From the IMG/VR virus record IMGVR_UViG_3300036761_003779, positions 1-64,000 of that record: 64,000 nucleotides of DNA; one strand, written 5' to 3'. Positions 54,595 to 63,915 of the stretch are shown here, one piece after another. A program made the position numbers and the translations under genes. Under the pieces are notes generated by a model, which did not search any database, had not been told where the DNA came from, and was given only the letters and a program-made list of their open reading frames with translations. Source of the DNA: a virus. How positions within the stretch are numbered: the first letter of the stretch is position 1; each line of letters starts with the position of its first letter.

Positions 54595-56322
54595 TCACAC
54601 CACCAGGAAGCCGTGCGCGGTCATCGCGCCCGCCTCCTCCAGGGTTGGGTGCGTCACCGCCCGGATGACCACGTCGTCGTGGCACCGGACCGCGAAGGCG
54701 CCGCCCAGTGGCCAGGAGGAACCGACGAGGTAGTCCGTCTTGAGCGCGCGGAGGAGCTGGATCCGCTGGACCGCCGCGGTCTCCCCCGGGAGGACCTCCC
54801 CGCCGGGCGGGCTCCCAAAGACCCCGCCCCCGCCGCCGCCCGCGATCGTGTAGCAGAGGTCGTACCCAAGGGAGACCCGGTGGACCCGCCAGACCCCGGA
54901 GGCGCCCCCGCAGTACACGTGGTTGGCGCCAACCGCGAGGGAGGTGACCGCCTCCGGAAGCTCCACCGCGGCGGAGATCCGGCCCCGGAGGTCCCCATGC
55001 CCGGCGGTGAGCGGGTCCACGAGGACCCCGCGCCGGTAGTCTAGGCCGGCGCGGATCAGCCGGTTCTGCTGGCTCCACCACATCTCCCCGGACCGCCCGA
55101 AGGCCACCCGCCGGATGTCCCCGACGTTGTAGACGAGGGCGGAGGGATTCTGCCAGTACTGGAACTGACCCGCGTTATTGAGGAACTCGACGACCTCCAG
55201 CCCGTCCTCCCCGACCTGCGCCGCCCAGGCCCGCCGCGGGTCCGCCGGGTCGACGGAGACCGCCAGCGCGTGGACGTCCTCGTTGTTGATCCAGAGGGAG
55301 GGGGAGACCCCCGTGGGCGTCCACGGGTTCCCCGTGTTCCGGTTGACGATGGTCTGCCCGGCGGTCAGCCACCAGTGCCCGTCCGCGCGGATCAGCTGAC
55401 CCGCGTTCTGCCCGGTGGCCTTGAAGTCCACCGCGAACAGGCCGCCGTTCTCCCAGGAGTTGGTCCGCATGCCCGCGTACAGGACCCCGTTGACCATGCA
55501 GACGTCCCGGACGGACTCCACGCCCCGGCCCAGGAAGTGGAACTCCGTGGAGGTCGCACTGTTCCCCAGCCTGAACCGCATCCAGACCGTCAGCGTCCCG
55601 CCGGCGTGGTAGAGGTCCAGGTCGTAGATCACCACCTCCAGCCGGTCGACGATGATCAGGGCCAGGTCCGGGAAGTCGTCCCGGACCCCGCGGTCCTGGG
55701 AGGACGCCTCGGACGCCCAGGGCGCCCAGACCGGCCCCGCGTCCTCCACGCCGTTCGTGTACTTCTTCCCGTTCTGCGCGTAGCCGGAGAAGCCGCCCGC
55801 CGTCGGGGTGTGCCAGGCGTCCTTCGTCGCGTCGTAGACGAAGGCCCGGTACACCCAGTACGTCGTCAGGTGCTGATGCCCGTCCGCGTCGAGGGTCGGG
55901 AGCTGCGCGTTGTACTGCGGGTCCGCCCCCTGCCACCGGCGGTCCCGGTCGAGCGGCGCCGTCACCCCCTGCACGCCGTTCTGGTTCTCGGAGGAGAACC
56001 AGGCCCGCGTCGACAGCTGCAGCTCCACCGTCGGCGCCGCGTCGCTGTACCCCACCCCCGCCGCGCGCGTGCCGTCCGCCTCCGCGGCGTCCGCCTCCGC
56101 GGAGCCCTCCGGGAGCCGGAGGCCCGTAGAGAACTCCGGCTGCGGGCGCCTCGGTCCGCCGGCGTCCAGGAAGCGGTAGGCGTCGCATGCGCCGGCCGCG
56201 GGCTTTGGCCCCACCTCCTCCCCCGCCGGCGCCTCCGCCGGCCCGGGGAGGATCTTCTGGAGGTCCTTCCCGATGTCGAGGAGGAGCCGGTCCTCCAGGG
56301 CTCCTGCGCACGTCCTAGCCAC
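54595..56322 (-). CDS. Virion protein with propeller-like repeats, 575 aa
   Basis: A 575-residue protein, no named family. The C-terminal half has beta-blade-like units (CMVNGVLYAGMRTNSWENGG, WVHALAVSVDPADP-type strands, GDIRRVAFGRSGEMWWSQQN). The N-terminus (GALEDRLLLDIGKDLQKILP) is helical and may attach to the baseplate. It shares DGRETANAAW/DADGHQHLTTYW-type contexts with the next gene, suggesting common ancestry. GTG start with GGAGGTAGTCG upstream. Confidence 0.58.
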   Translation of the reverse strand: MARTCAGALEDRLLLDIGKDLQKILPGPAEAPAGEEVGPKPAAGACDAYRFLDAGGPRRPQPEFSTGLRLPEGSAEADAAEADGTRAAGVGYSDAAPTVELQLSTRAWFSSENQNGVQGVTAPLDRDRRWQGADPQYNAQLPTLDADGHQHLTTYWVYRAFVYDATKDAWHTPTAGGFSGYAQNGKKYTNGVEDAGPVWAPWASEASSQDRGVRDDFPDLALIIVDRLEVVIYDLDLYHAGGTLTVWMRFRLGNSATSTEFHFLGRGVESVRDVCMVNGVLYAGMRTNSWENGGLFAVDFKATGQNAGQLIRADGHWWLTAGQTIVNRNTGNPWTPTGVSPSLWINNEDVHALAVSVDPADPRRAWAAQVGEDGLEVVEFLNNAGQFQYWQNPSALVYNVGDIRRVAFGRSGEMWWSQQNRLIRAGLDYRRGVLVDPLTAGHGDLRGRISAAVELPEAVTSLAVGANHVYCGGASGVWRVHRVSLGYDLCYTIAGGGGGGVFGSPPGGEVLPGETAAVQRIQLLRALKTDYLVGSSWPLGGAFAVRCHDDVVIRAVTHPTLEEAGAMTAHGFLVV

Positions 56323-56572
56323 CGACTACCTCCGTGAACCCGTCGCTCCAGACCTTCATATCCCCCTCCCCGGAGGAGACGAGCGCGGTCACTGCCGGGA
56401 TCCCCGCCCATGCCGTGGCCGGGTCCGCCTCAAAGACCGCGGAGATCTCGTCCCCCGGGAAGTCCGCCGCCGTGGCGTCCCTCGCCGCCTGCGCCGCCCC
56501 GGCGTCCTCGTGCGGTCCCATGACGCCCCAGCCGTGCTCCCCGGCCCGCTTCCAGCTGTAGAAGTGCTTCAC
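56315..56572 (-). CDS. Hypothetical protein, 85 aa
   Basis: An 85-residue protein, MKHFYSWKRAGEHGWGVMGP at the start, acidic, with no recognised family. GTG start with GAGAGGAGGCGCGTC upstream. The stop overlaps the start of the following large virion gene by eight bases. Possibly a chaperone or accessory of the neighbouring tail proteins. Confidence 0.58.
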   Translation of the reverse strand: MKHFYSWKRAGEHGWGVMGPHEDAGAAQAARDATAADFPGDEISAVFEADPATAWAGIPAVTALVSSGEGDMKVWSDGFTEVVGG

Positions 56573-56585
56573 GACGCGCCTCCTC

Positions 56586-57230
56586 TCAGATCGTCACCAG
56601 CTTCAGGGTGTACTCGATGAGTAGCACCTGACTGGCCGTCTTGTTGATGATCACCGCCCGCCCCGCGGCGTCCTTGATCCGGACGCGGCAGATACGGGCG
56701 CGGCTCACATACCCTGCCACGGAGTCCGCGTCCGCGGCAAAGTGGATCCCCACGGACCTGATGTCGCTGGAGACCCCCTCCGAGGGGAGGAATAACCACC
56801 GGCTCCGGCACTCCACCGACTCCCGCCCATCCCCGGCCACCGCGATCCGGGTGGTCTCGATCACGTCCTCGACGAACCGCTTGCCCCCACCCCCCGCCGT
56901 CTCCGCCTGGGTGTACATAGTCTCGTAGTAGCCGGTGGCAAGCTCCTCGTACGTGGGCTCGGAGGCGGTCGTCATCAGGGTAACGATCCCGAGTGCCGCG
57001 GCCGCCGTCCCGCCAAGGTCGAAGGGGTCCGTCACGTCCGGACCGCCCATCAGCTGGGAGAAGAGGAAGGCCGCGAAGTTGTCGAAAACCAGGTTCCGCG
57101 CCCGGTATCCCCCCAGGAGCGGGAGCCCGCGGAGGAGGGCGTCCGCCTCCCCCCGCCGGAGCGCCGCGCGGAAGTCCGCGTCCCGGAGTCCCCGGGCGTC
57201 GCGGTGGGTCAGTTCGAAGGTCCCTTGCAT
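56586..57230 (-). CDS. Virion protein, tandem paralogue A, 214 aa
   Basis: A 214-residue protein that is a clear paralogue of the next gene upstream. Both share an N-terminal LRDxDFRAAxRxGExDALLRG pattern, a central KRF(V/I)ED(V/H)IE element, the block RWLFLPSEGVSSDIRS, and a C-terminal IIINKT motif with a beta hairpin. No known family. Probably a structural subunit, perhaps of the baseplate or a fibre base. ATG with GGAGGGGCGGCC upstream. Confidence 0.65.
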   Translation of the reverse strand: MQGTFELTHRDARGLRDADFRAALRRGEADALLRGLPLLGGYRARNLVFDNFAAFLFSQLMGGPDVTDPFDLGGTAAAALGIVTLMTTASEPTYEELATGYYETMYTQAETAGGGGKRFVEDVIETTRIAVAGDGRESVECRSRWLFLPSEGVSSDIRSVGIHFAADADSVAGYVSRARICRVRIKDAAGRAVIINKTASQVLLIEYTLKLVTI

Positions 57231-57241
57231 GGCCGCCCCTC

Positions 57242-57877
57242 CTACACCGTGACGAGGGTGGCCACGTACTCGACGAGGAGGACGTGACGGTTCGTCTTGT
57301 TGATGATGATGGGGAGCCCCGCCTGGTTCTTCAGCCGGATCCGAGCGAAGCGGTAGGTGTAGGATTCGTAGAGGTAGTCTCCATCCAATCGGAAGTAGAC
57401 GGCCAGGGATCGAATGTCACTCGAGACCCCCTCCGAGGGGAGGAACAGCCACCGCTCCCGGAGGGTGATCTCCTCCCGCCCGTCGGGCGCGCACTGGATC
57501 TGATGCGCCTCAATGTGGTCCTCGATGAACCGCTTCGCACCCGCTCCCGCGGTGTTCGGTTGCGTGGAGGGTCCACCGTAGTACTGCTCCGTCCACTCCG
57601 TGTAGGTTGGCTCCGCGTCCAGGGTGCAGAGGTTGAGGTGCGCGAACGCGGCCGCGGATGAGTTCAACGCAATCTGAGCGTACCCAGCCCCGGACATCAG
57701 GTTGACGAACTGGTAGACGGCGAACCAGTTGAAGATCAGGTTCTCCCCCTCCGCCTTCCGCTCCGTCGGGAGACCCCGGAGGAGGGCGTCCAGCTCCCCC
57801 GCCCGGGCGGCCGCGCGGAAGTCCTCGTCCCGGAGATCCCGCGACGCCTTCAGCTCGAGCTTGAAGTGACCGATCAT
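57242..57877 (-). CDS. Virion protein, tandem paralogue B, 211 aa
   Basis: A 211-residue paralogue of the gene at 56586-57230, with the same block order (LRDEDFRAAARAGELDALLR, KRFIEDHIEAHQ, RWLFLPSEGVSSDIRS, IIINKTNRHVLLVEY). Divergence is concentrated in the middle third, which would be surface-exposed if these are fibre or base proteins. ATG with GGAGGGCGCC upstream. Duplication is followed by specialisation, by inference. Confidence 0.65.
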   Translation of the reverse strand: MIGHFKLELKASRDLRDEDFRAAARAGELDALLRGLPTERKAEGENLIFNWFAVYQFVNLMSGAGYAQIALNSSAAAFAHLNLCTLDAEPTYTEWTEQYYGGPSTQPNTAGAGAKRFIEDHIEAHQIQCAPDGREEITLRERWLFLPSEGVSSDIRSLAVYFRLDGDYLYESYTYRFARIRLKNQAGLPIIINKTNRHVLLVEYVATLVTV

Positions 57878-57886
57878 GGCGCCCTC

Positions 57887-60205
57887 CTAAGCCACCGGCA
57901 GGTCGCCGGAGACGTTGACCCGGTAGATGATGGTGAGCGCCTCCAGCGGGAGCTTCCGGACGACCTGGGTCAGGCCCGTCTTCTGCTCCTGGGAAGTGGA
58001 GAGCCCGAGCTTGGCGTTGGCCGTCCCGCCGGCCGCCGTCGACACCTTGTCGAGCTGGCTGTTGTAGCCGGCCACCGTGGCCCGGATCCAGAGGAAGCCG
58101 GCCTGGCTCCGGATCGCCTCCAGCCCGTAGCCCCGGAGCTGCTTGTTCAGGGCGTCCGCGACGGTCTGGACGTCGTTGTTTGCGATGCTCCCGGACGTGA
58201 CCAGGCTCCCGAAGCTGAAGGTCCGCCAGACGCCGACCGGCCCGGGCGTCCCCGGCCCCGTCGGGGCGCCGGAGGTCGCCAGCTTGACCGCGTCGTCCAC
58301 CCCCGCCGTGAAGGTGATCGAGGCCAGCTCCTCCATGATGTAGAACTCCGCCACCTCGACCGCCTTGGAGGTCACGAACGCCTGCCCGGACGTGATCTTG
58401 ATCCCCCGGGTCGCGCGCGGTGAGTTGAACCTGAACTCATAGCCCCGCTCCCCGCCGTCGAAGATCTCCGTGGCCTTCCCAGAGCCGGTGAAGTCCACCT
58501 CCGCGCCCACGTCCGTCCAGTGGAGCGGCTGCGCCGGCTCGAGGAGGTTCGGGTCCCCGCCCACCTTGCTCGCATCCAGGAACTGGATCTTGAAGGTATT
58601 GAGGCAGTTGTCCTTAGGCGTCCCGGGCGGGAGGACGATGCGGACCCCGTGGACGTTCTGGTCCGCGGCCCAGATCCGCGCCAGCTCGTGCGGCCCGGTC
58701 ACGTCTACACTCCGCCACTTCCGCTCCCCGAGGTCCACGACCCCGGTGCTCGCCTCCGCCTCCACGTTCCCGTCGAAGGCGCCGTCCCCGGTGCTCACCG
58801 TCACGACCTGCGCCGCGAAGCCGGCGGTCTCGTTGGAGACCGCCTCCAGGACGAGGACGTCCCAGGAGGTCAGGACGGTGACGATCCGCTTCGCCCCGTT
58901 GTTCCCGGCACCGGAGCCGGAGATGTCCAGCGTTCGCCCCTCGTCCGCGGCGGTGAAGTTCCCGTTCTTCATCCGGACCCGCTTGTCGCTGGCCCAGATC
59001 TGATCCCCGACCGCGGTGGCGACGGACCGCTCCGTCACGTCCTCGTTCGAGGTCTGGTAGTAGCCCGCGCCATGCCCGTCCCCGAGGAGGTCCCCCAGGA
59101 CGTACTTGTAGAGGGAGGTCGACTCGTGGACGTACACCCGGTCGGAGATCCCCTGGAGGAGCGGCGGGAGCCCGATGACGGAGCGGACCCCGACGAGGCT
59201 GTCCGCCTCCCCGTCCCCGCACTGGATCCCGGCGGCCAGGCCGACCGCCTTAATGGGGAGGTTGTCGATGTAGTCGTCCGCGATCTCCAGCGCCGTCCCG
59301 CCGGTCATCCCGGAGACCGTGAGCGTCCCGCCGGTGTGCGTGATGGTCTTCGCCCCGATGGCGCCGCCCGTGTCGTGGGCGAGGGAGACGATCCCGGAGC
59401 CGCCGTTCGAGGCGGTGATGAAGAGCGTCGTAGCCAGGAGGGAGTTGACGACCGCGATGGTCAGGTCCCGCATCTGGTCCGCGGTCTCCGTCCCGGCGAA
59501 GCGGATGGGGACGTGGTTCGCCGGGTCCCCGTCCCACTCCGCCACGGAGGCGTCCGAGTCAAACTCGAACGTGAGCGCGTCGTTGATCCCGTCCGGGAGC
59601 GTGAACGTCGAGCCGTTCAGCCCGCCCGTCGAGCCGGCCGGGACGGTCACGGAGCCCGTGGCGTAGGTGGGCGTGTTGGCCTGCGCGAAGAAGACGTACT
59701 CAATCTCGCGGTAGGGTGCAGTTGTAGGGTACGCGATGGAGTTCCGCTTCATCCCCGGCCCGGTCGTGTCCGAGATCAGGATGGCGCGAACGCCCTTCCC
59801 CGGGAGCGCCGGGTTGACCGGGACCCGCGCATCGTACGCCCCGTCGCTCTCCGCCCACTTCACGCGGGCGTCCCCCGCCTTTGGCGGGATCGCCTCCGGG
59901 TGGTCCGCCGCCATGAAGAAGGCCGGGAACGGGTTGGTCGTCTGAGAGATGACGATGTCCGTGGGCACGTAGGGTCCGCCCGGGTGCCCAATGAGGGCGC
60001 GGTGCATGAAGGCGGAGAGCCCACGCTTCGTGATCTTGTTCTTGCTCCGGAGGTCCTGGAGCGGGTCAACCCGCGGCGACCACTCCCCGTCCGCCCCGTG
60101 GAGGAGAAGGTCCTCCAGCTGCAGCGGCCGCCCAGCGGCGTCAATGCCGCGCTGCCTGATGAACCGGAACGAACCGGAGATCCCAGCGAAGCCCTTGCCC
60201 TTCAT
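57887..60205 (-). CDS. Large virion protein with tail-type repeat domain, 772 aa
   Basis: A 772-residue protein, unnamed family. A segment around residues 190-310 (FTLPDGINDALTFEFDSDAS to GGTLTVSGMTGG) is a repeat unit common in phage tail and adhesin proteins, ending in a GMxGG turn. The C-terminal 200 residues contain a discoidin-like part (VDVTGPHELARIWAADQNVH) and a second copy-like region (TSGSIANNDVQTVADALNKQ). ATG at 60205 is chosen with GGAGGAAGAG upstream; a GTG four codons earlier would sit on that site. Confidence 0.63.
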   Translation of the reverse strand: MKGKGFAGISGSFRFIRQRGIDAAGRPLQLEDLLLHGADGEWSPRVDPLQDLRSKNKITKRGLSAFMHRALIGHPGGPYVPTDIVISQTTNPFPAFFMAADHPEAIPPKAGDARVKWAESDGAYDARVPVNPALPGKGVRAILISDTTGPGMKRNSIAYPTTAPYREIEYVFFAQANTPTYATGSVTVPAGSTGGLNGSTFTLPDGINDALTFEFDSDASVAEWDGDPANHVPIRFAGTETADQMRDLTIAVVNSLLATTLFITASNGGSGIVSLAHDTGGAIGAKTITHTGGTLTVSGMTGGTALEIADDYIDNLPIKAVGLAAGIQCGDGEADSLVGVRSVIGLPPLLQGISDRVYVHESTSLYKYVLGDLLGDGHGAGYYQTSNEDVTERSVATAVGDQIWASDKRVRMKNGNFTAADEGRTLDISGSGAGNNGAKRIVTVLTSWDVLVLEAVSNETAGFAAQVVTVSTGDGAFDGNVEAEASTGVVDLGERKWRSVDVTGPHELARIWAADQNVHGVRIVLPPGTPKDNCLNTFKIQFLDASKVGGDPNLLEPAQPLHWTDVGAEVDFTGSGKATEIFDGGERGYEFRFNSPRATRGIKITSGQAFVTSKAVEVAEFYIMEELASITFTAGVDDAVKLATSGAPTGPGTPGPVGVWRTFSFGSLVTSGSIANNDVQTVADALNKQLRGYGLEAIRSQAGFLWIRATVAGYNSQLDKVSTAAGGTANAKLGLSTSQEQKTGLTQVVRKLPLEALTIIYRVNVSGDLPVA

Positions 60206-60272
60206 CTCTTCCTCCACGCGGACCAGCGGGTCCGCATCTGGCCCACCGCGGCGCGTCCGCGGGGAGCGGTTG

Positions 60273-62723
60273 TTAGGTCGTCGGCGGGACGATGGAGACC
60301 GTCAGGGACCCGCTATCCAGGAAGGGCAGCTCGTCCTCCGACATCTCCACGTCCGCGGCCGGGTCCGTCACGTCCACGTCGAACACGTTCCCGGGGGAGA
60401 TCTGGAAGATCTCGGACTCGATCCGGGAGAGCGGGACTCGACCCCCGAACCGCCACACGAACTGCGCGCCGTCCGAGGTCTTGGCGGTGGGGGAGAGGAG
60501 CGTGGCCAGAGTCGTCTTTACCAGAGACTCCGTGAGCGCCGCATTTGCCTCGATAACCACGGTGATCCCGAGGAGGCGCGGCGTGAAGTTGATGACCGTG
60601 ACCTCCGTGTTGGCCTGACCGACCCCGGTCACCCCGGTGATCGGGTTCCCGTTGAAGTATTCCTCCAGCTCGTCCTTGACGGAGGAGGAGATGGCCACGC
60701 CGTTCGTCCCCACCACGATGAGCTTGATGGTCTTCGGCCCGAAGCCCTCCTCGACCGCCTTGGCGCGCACGACCGGCCGCGTCCCGGCGGAGGAGGTGAA
60801 GGCCAGGGCCAGGGTCTCGTAGTCCTCCGGCGCGACCGCCCGGTTCCCCGTCCGGAGGGAGGCCGGACCCTCCTCCTTCACGAGCGCCAGGGACTCCTCG
60901 GAGGCGCCGTCCGCCTCCCGCCACCCGGAGGCCGGGCGCGGGTTCGTGACGGACTTGACCCAGGAGGAGCCGTCCGAGTTCACGATGATGGTGTCCGCCC
61001 CCACGTTCCCCTCGTCCGTCGCGTTGGAGCGGTACTCGAACCGGATGTTATCCGTCCCGAGCGGCGGGACCTTCCCGTGCGTCCCGTCCCCGAACCGGAC
61101 CGTGAGGACTCCCTGCGCGTTCTGGTCGACGACGAAGTGCCGGTCCTTCGGGCCGGAGGTGACGAGGGAGTCCCCGTCCACGGTCAGGTTGCTCCACTCG
61201 ATCTCCCCGCCGCCCTCGTCCACGAAGACCGCCACCGTGTCCCGGAGGCCCGGGGAGGTGGCTAGGACGAACTCCTGCCCCGGGTTCCCGTCGGAGGAGA
61301 CCAGGGGCTCGCTCTCGACCGTCTCCCCCTGCACCGCGTCCTGGAGGACGTACTGGCTCCCCCCGTCGATCCGGACCCGGTTCAGGACCGGCTCCGTGGG
61401 GGTGGAGACGGAGATCACGCGGTAGCGGAGGAAGAAGCCCTCCACGCTCTGGACCGCGACCGGCTGCCAGTTCTCCCGGAGGGTCTGCGGGAGCGTGAAG
61501 GTCAGGTCCCCGTCCTCCGTCAGGTCCGTCGTCCCGTCGTCCTGTTCCGGGAGCGGGTTCCAGTCCGTCCCCACGGAGTAGTCCTCCGGGTCCACGGAGG
61601 GCGTCCCGGACTGCCCCAGGAAGCCGCTCGACTCGACCAGGTTCTTCCCGCCGGAGAAGTAGGACTTGACCACCTCGTACACGCCCGTCGGGAGGTACGT
61701 CATCCGGATCAGCGCGCCGCTCCGGTCCGGGGTCCCGAGGAGGGAGGTGAGCTCGAACTGGAAGGAGGCGCCGATGTTCACGACGTCGTCCGGGGTCTCG
61801 TCCGAGAGGTCCGGGTCGTAGTATTCCCAGACGCCCGTGATCCCGGCGCCCACCGTCTGGAGGGTCACCCCGAGCTGGTCCCACATCGCGTACAGGGAGC
61901 CGAAGTACAGTTTGTCCCCCGCCTCGACGCTCGCCCAGGGCGTCCAGTAGGGCGCGCCGGAGGTGTTCACGTCCGAGGCGTGGTTTGAGGAGAAGGCCCG
62001 GATGGTCCAGGTGAGGTTGGTCTCCAGGATGAAGAGCGGGTCCTCCCCGCCCAGCGTGGCCGCCAGCCGGACGCGGGAGAGCGCCCCGGTCTGGAGGACC
62101 GCCGCGATGATGAAGGTCCCGTAGTTGCCCAGGGAGGAGTTCCCCAGCTCGACCTCCTTCCCGATATCCGCGGTGGAGACCGCCATCGAGGCGGACTCGA
62201 ACGCGGTCGGGTCCCCGAAGACGGTGACGCCGTCCGTCCCGCCCCGGTCCTTCTCCAGGGCGAAGGCCGCGTCGAGGACGTTCGACGGCCCGACGTACAG
62301 CTCGTCGATGACCTCGAACGGGACTGGTTCGGACTCCTCCGTCCGCTCCGTCTCGAAGAGCGCCGCCGCCTCGAGGACCTGGACCGAGGTGGACGGGACC
62401 TGCGCCAGCTCGATCAGCAGCTCCGCCACGCCCGAGCTGTAGTCCCGCATCTGGAAGTCGATGAGCTTCAGGAGGAGCCGCGCAGAGTCCGCCAGTTTGC
62501 ACGTGGGGAGGAGGTTCTCACAGGCCGCCAGGTCGAGGAGGACGTTGTTCAGGTGTCCGACGAGCGCGAAGGCCCGCTCGAGCTGGATGAAGGGCTCCTC
62601 CGCTACCTCGGAGGAGACCTCCGGCGCGTTCACCCGGTTGAAGATCCGGAGTCGCCGGAGGATCTCTGCATAATAAAACCCCGAAAACTGGAAGTCAGGG
62701 ACGATGATCTTGGTGGTACTCAC
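60273..62723 (-). CDS. Baseplate J-like protein, 816 aa
   Basis: A baseplate wedge protein of the P2 gpJ/Mu gp47/T4 gp6 type. The C-terminal 400 residues show the family pattern: LTVRFGDGTHGKVPPLGTDN, FEYRSNATDEGNVGADTI, NPRPASGWREADGASEESL, LRTGNRAVAPEDYETLALA and VRAKAVEEGFGPKTIKLIVV. The N-terminal 400 residues are longer than in P2 J and contain beta-rich insertions. GTG start forms a GTGA overlap with the gp25-like gene. The family marks a contractile (myovirus) tail. Confidence 0.85.
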   Translation of the reverse strand: MSTTKIIVPDFQFSGFYYAEILRRLRIFNRVNAPEVSSEVAEEPFIQLERAFALVGHLNNVLLDLAACENLLPTCKLADSARLLLKLIDFQMRDYSSGVAELLIELAQVPSTSVQVLEAAALFETERTEESEPVPFEVIDELYVGPSNVLDAAFALEKDRGGTDGVTVFGDPTAFESASMAVSTADIGKEVELGNSSLGNYGTFIIAAVLQTGALSRVRLAATLGGEDPLFILETNLTWTIRAFSSNHASDVNTSGAPYWTPWASVEAGDKLYFGSLYAMWDQLGVTLQTVGAGITGVWEYYDPDLSDETPDDVVNIGASFQFELTSLLGTPDRSGALIRMTYLPTGVYEVVKSYFSGGKNLVESSGFLGQSGTPSVDPEDYSVGTDWNPLPEQDDGTTDLTEDGDLTFTLPQTLRENWQPVAVQSVEGFFLRYRVISVSTPTEPVLNRVRIDGGSQYVLQDAVQGETVESEPLVSSDGNPGQEFVLATSPGLRDTVAVFVDEGGGEIEWSNLTVDGDSLVTSGPKDRHFVVDQNAQGVLTVRFGDGTHGKVPPLGTDNIRFEYRSNATDEGNVGADTIIVNSDGSSWVKSVTNPRPASGWREADGASEESLALVKEEGPASLRTGNRAVAPEDYETLALAFTSSAGTRPVVRAKAVEEGFGPKTIKLIVVGTNGVAISSSVKDELEEYFNGNPITGVTGVGQANTEVTVINFTPRLLGITVVIEANAALTESLVKTTLATLLSPTAKTSDGAQFVWRFGGRVPLSRIESEIFQISPGNVFDVDVTDPAADVEMSEDELPFLDSGSLTVSIVPPTT

Positions 62724-63157
62724 GCTTCACCTCCCATGGCCCCGGAGTAGTTGACCCGCGGGGAACTCTGGAGGGCGTCTTTCAGGTTGCTCTCGACCTC
62801 CCCCTCCCGGTCCGCCTCCAGGTCGACGTACTTGACGCGGGCGATCAGCTCCTCCCCGGCGTTCTCCATCACGAGCCCATCCTCCGGCGCCAGGCGGGCG
62901 ATCTCCGCCTCCCGGAGCCGGGCGAAGAAGCGGGTGACCTCTCGGCGCGCGCGGACCATGACGGAGGCCGCGTTGACGGAGAAGACGATCTGCTCGGAGA
63001 TGCCGACCTCGACGCCCCCGCCGGTCTGGAACGGGTTGCGGGAGTAGTTGGGCGTCAGCCCCACCCGGATGCACTGCTCCGTGTAGGGCGTCCCCTGGAT
63101 CAGCTGGGCGCCCCCGCGCTTGTTGGTCCGGACCGGCACCGCGAATCCTTTGGCCAT
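62720..63157 (-). CDS. gp25/W-like baseplate wedge protein, 145 aa
   Basis: A 145-residue protein of the size and position of gp25 (T4) or W (P2), the wedge lysozyme-like protein at the base of the contractile sheath. The sequence (QLIQGTPYTEQCIRVGLTPN, VMVRARREVTRFFARLREAE, ELIARVKYVDLEADREGEVE) is compatible with, but not diagnostic of, that family. It lies between a spike gene and the J-like gene, the standard order. ATG with AGAAGGAGC upstream. Confidence 0.55.
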   Translation of the reverse strand: MAKGFAVPVRTNKRGGAQLIQGTPYTEQCIRVGLTPNYSRNPFQTGGGVEVGISEQIVFSVNAASVMVRARREVTRFFARLREAEIARLAPEDGLVMENAGEELIARVKYVDLEADREGEVESNLKDALQSSPRVNYSGAMGGEA

Positions 63158-63165
63158 GCTCCTTC

Positions 63166-63915
63166 TTACTCCGTCTTACATTTGGTGGACAACCAAGTGT
63201 TCTTGGCCGCCTTGAAGGCGTTCACCGCGGAGAGGTACGTCCCCGCCGCCGTGGTCGCAGCCGTGACCCCGGAGGACTGCGCCTGCCAGGCCGCCTGCAG
63301 CGCCTCGAAGGCCACCTTGAGCGGTACCAGCGGCCCGGTGCAGGCGGACGCCAGCGCCGTGTACTGCGTCACGTTCGCGTCCGCGCAGGTCTGGCACGTC
63401 CCGAGGTACGTCTGGAGGGCGGTCACCCAGGCCGCCTCCGCGGTCAGGTACGTCTCGAGCTGCATGTTGAAGGTGTCCCCGCGCATCAGCGGGTGAGAGG
63501 CGTCCTCCTCCCCGAGCCGCGTCTTGGCGGAGATGAGGGCCAGGATCCCCTTCTTCCGATCGAAGAGGAGGACCAGCTCCCCCACCTTCATGCCGCCGCG
63601 CTCCGTCGGGTCCGAGGCGAACTCCGTCGGGATGGCGTCCTTGTCCGTGTACTGCGCGCCGGTCCACCGCGCGGAGGTCTCCCCCGCGGACCGCTCCCGC
63701 CCGGACTCGACCTCTACCTCGACGAGGGAGCCCACCTTCGGGACCATATAGAAGCCCTCCCCCTTGCCGGCAAACGGCCAGGAGGCCGGGATCCAGGTCT
63801 CGTCGTCCCCCAGGTTCTGACCCTCCAGCACCGCGTCGACCTGGACCTGGAGGCGCCCGAGCTTCTTGGGGTCCTCATTCTTGAGGACCTTCCCAAAGTG
63901 CTTCTCCGGGATCAT
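63166..63915 (-). CDS. gp5/V-like baseplate spike (OB-fold) protein, 249 aa
   Basis: A 249-residue protein. The N-terminal 75 residues match the OB-fold of baseplate spikes (FGKVLKNEDPKKLGRLQVQV, ASWPFAGKGEGFYMVPKVGS, VEVEVESG). The second half has a Thr/Ala-rich helical region (LTAEAAWVTALQTYLGTCQT), unlike the beta-helix needle of T4 gp5, so the tip may be a different module. It would form the central puncturing hub. ATG overlaps the stop of the truncated upstream gene as ATGA. Confidence 0.72.
   Translation of the reverse strand: MIPEKHFGKVLKNEDPKKLGRLQVQVDAVLEGQNLGDDETWIPASWPFAGKGEGFYMVPKVGSLVEVEVESGRERSAGETSARWTGAQYTDKDAIPTEFASDPTERGGMKVGELVLLFDRKKGILALISAKTRLGEEDASHPLMRGDTFNMQLETYLTAEAAWVTALQTYLGTCQTCADANVTQYTALASACTGPLVPLKVAFEALQAAWQAQSSGVTAATTAAGTYLSAVNAFKAAKNTWLSTKCKTE

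Noticed and set aside
60246-60262. Hairpin CCGCGG-5-CCGCGG after the baseplate J-like gene
   Set aside because: The stem is only six base pairs, with no following T run on the minus strand, so it is not a credible terminator.
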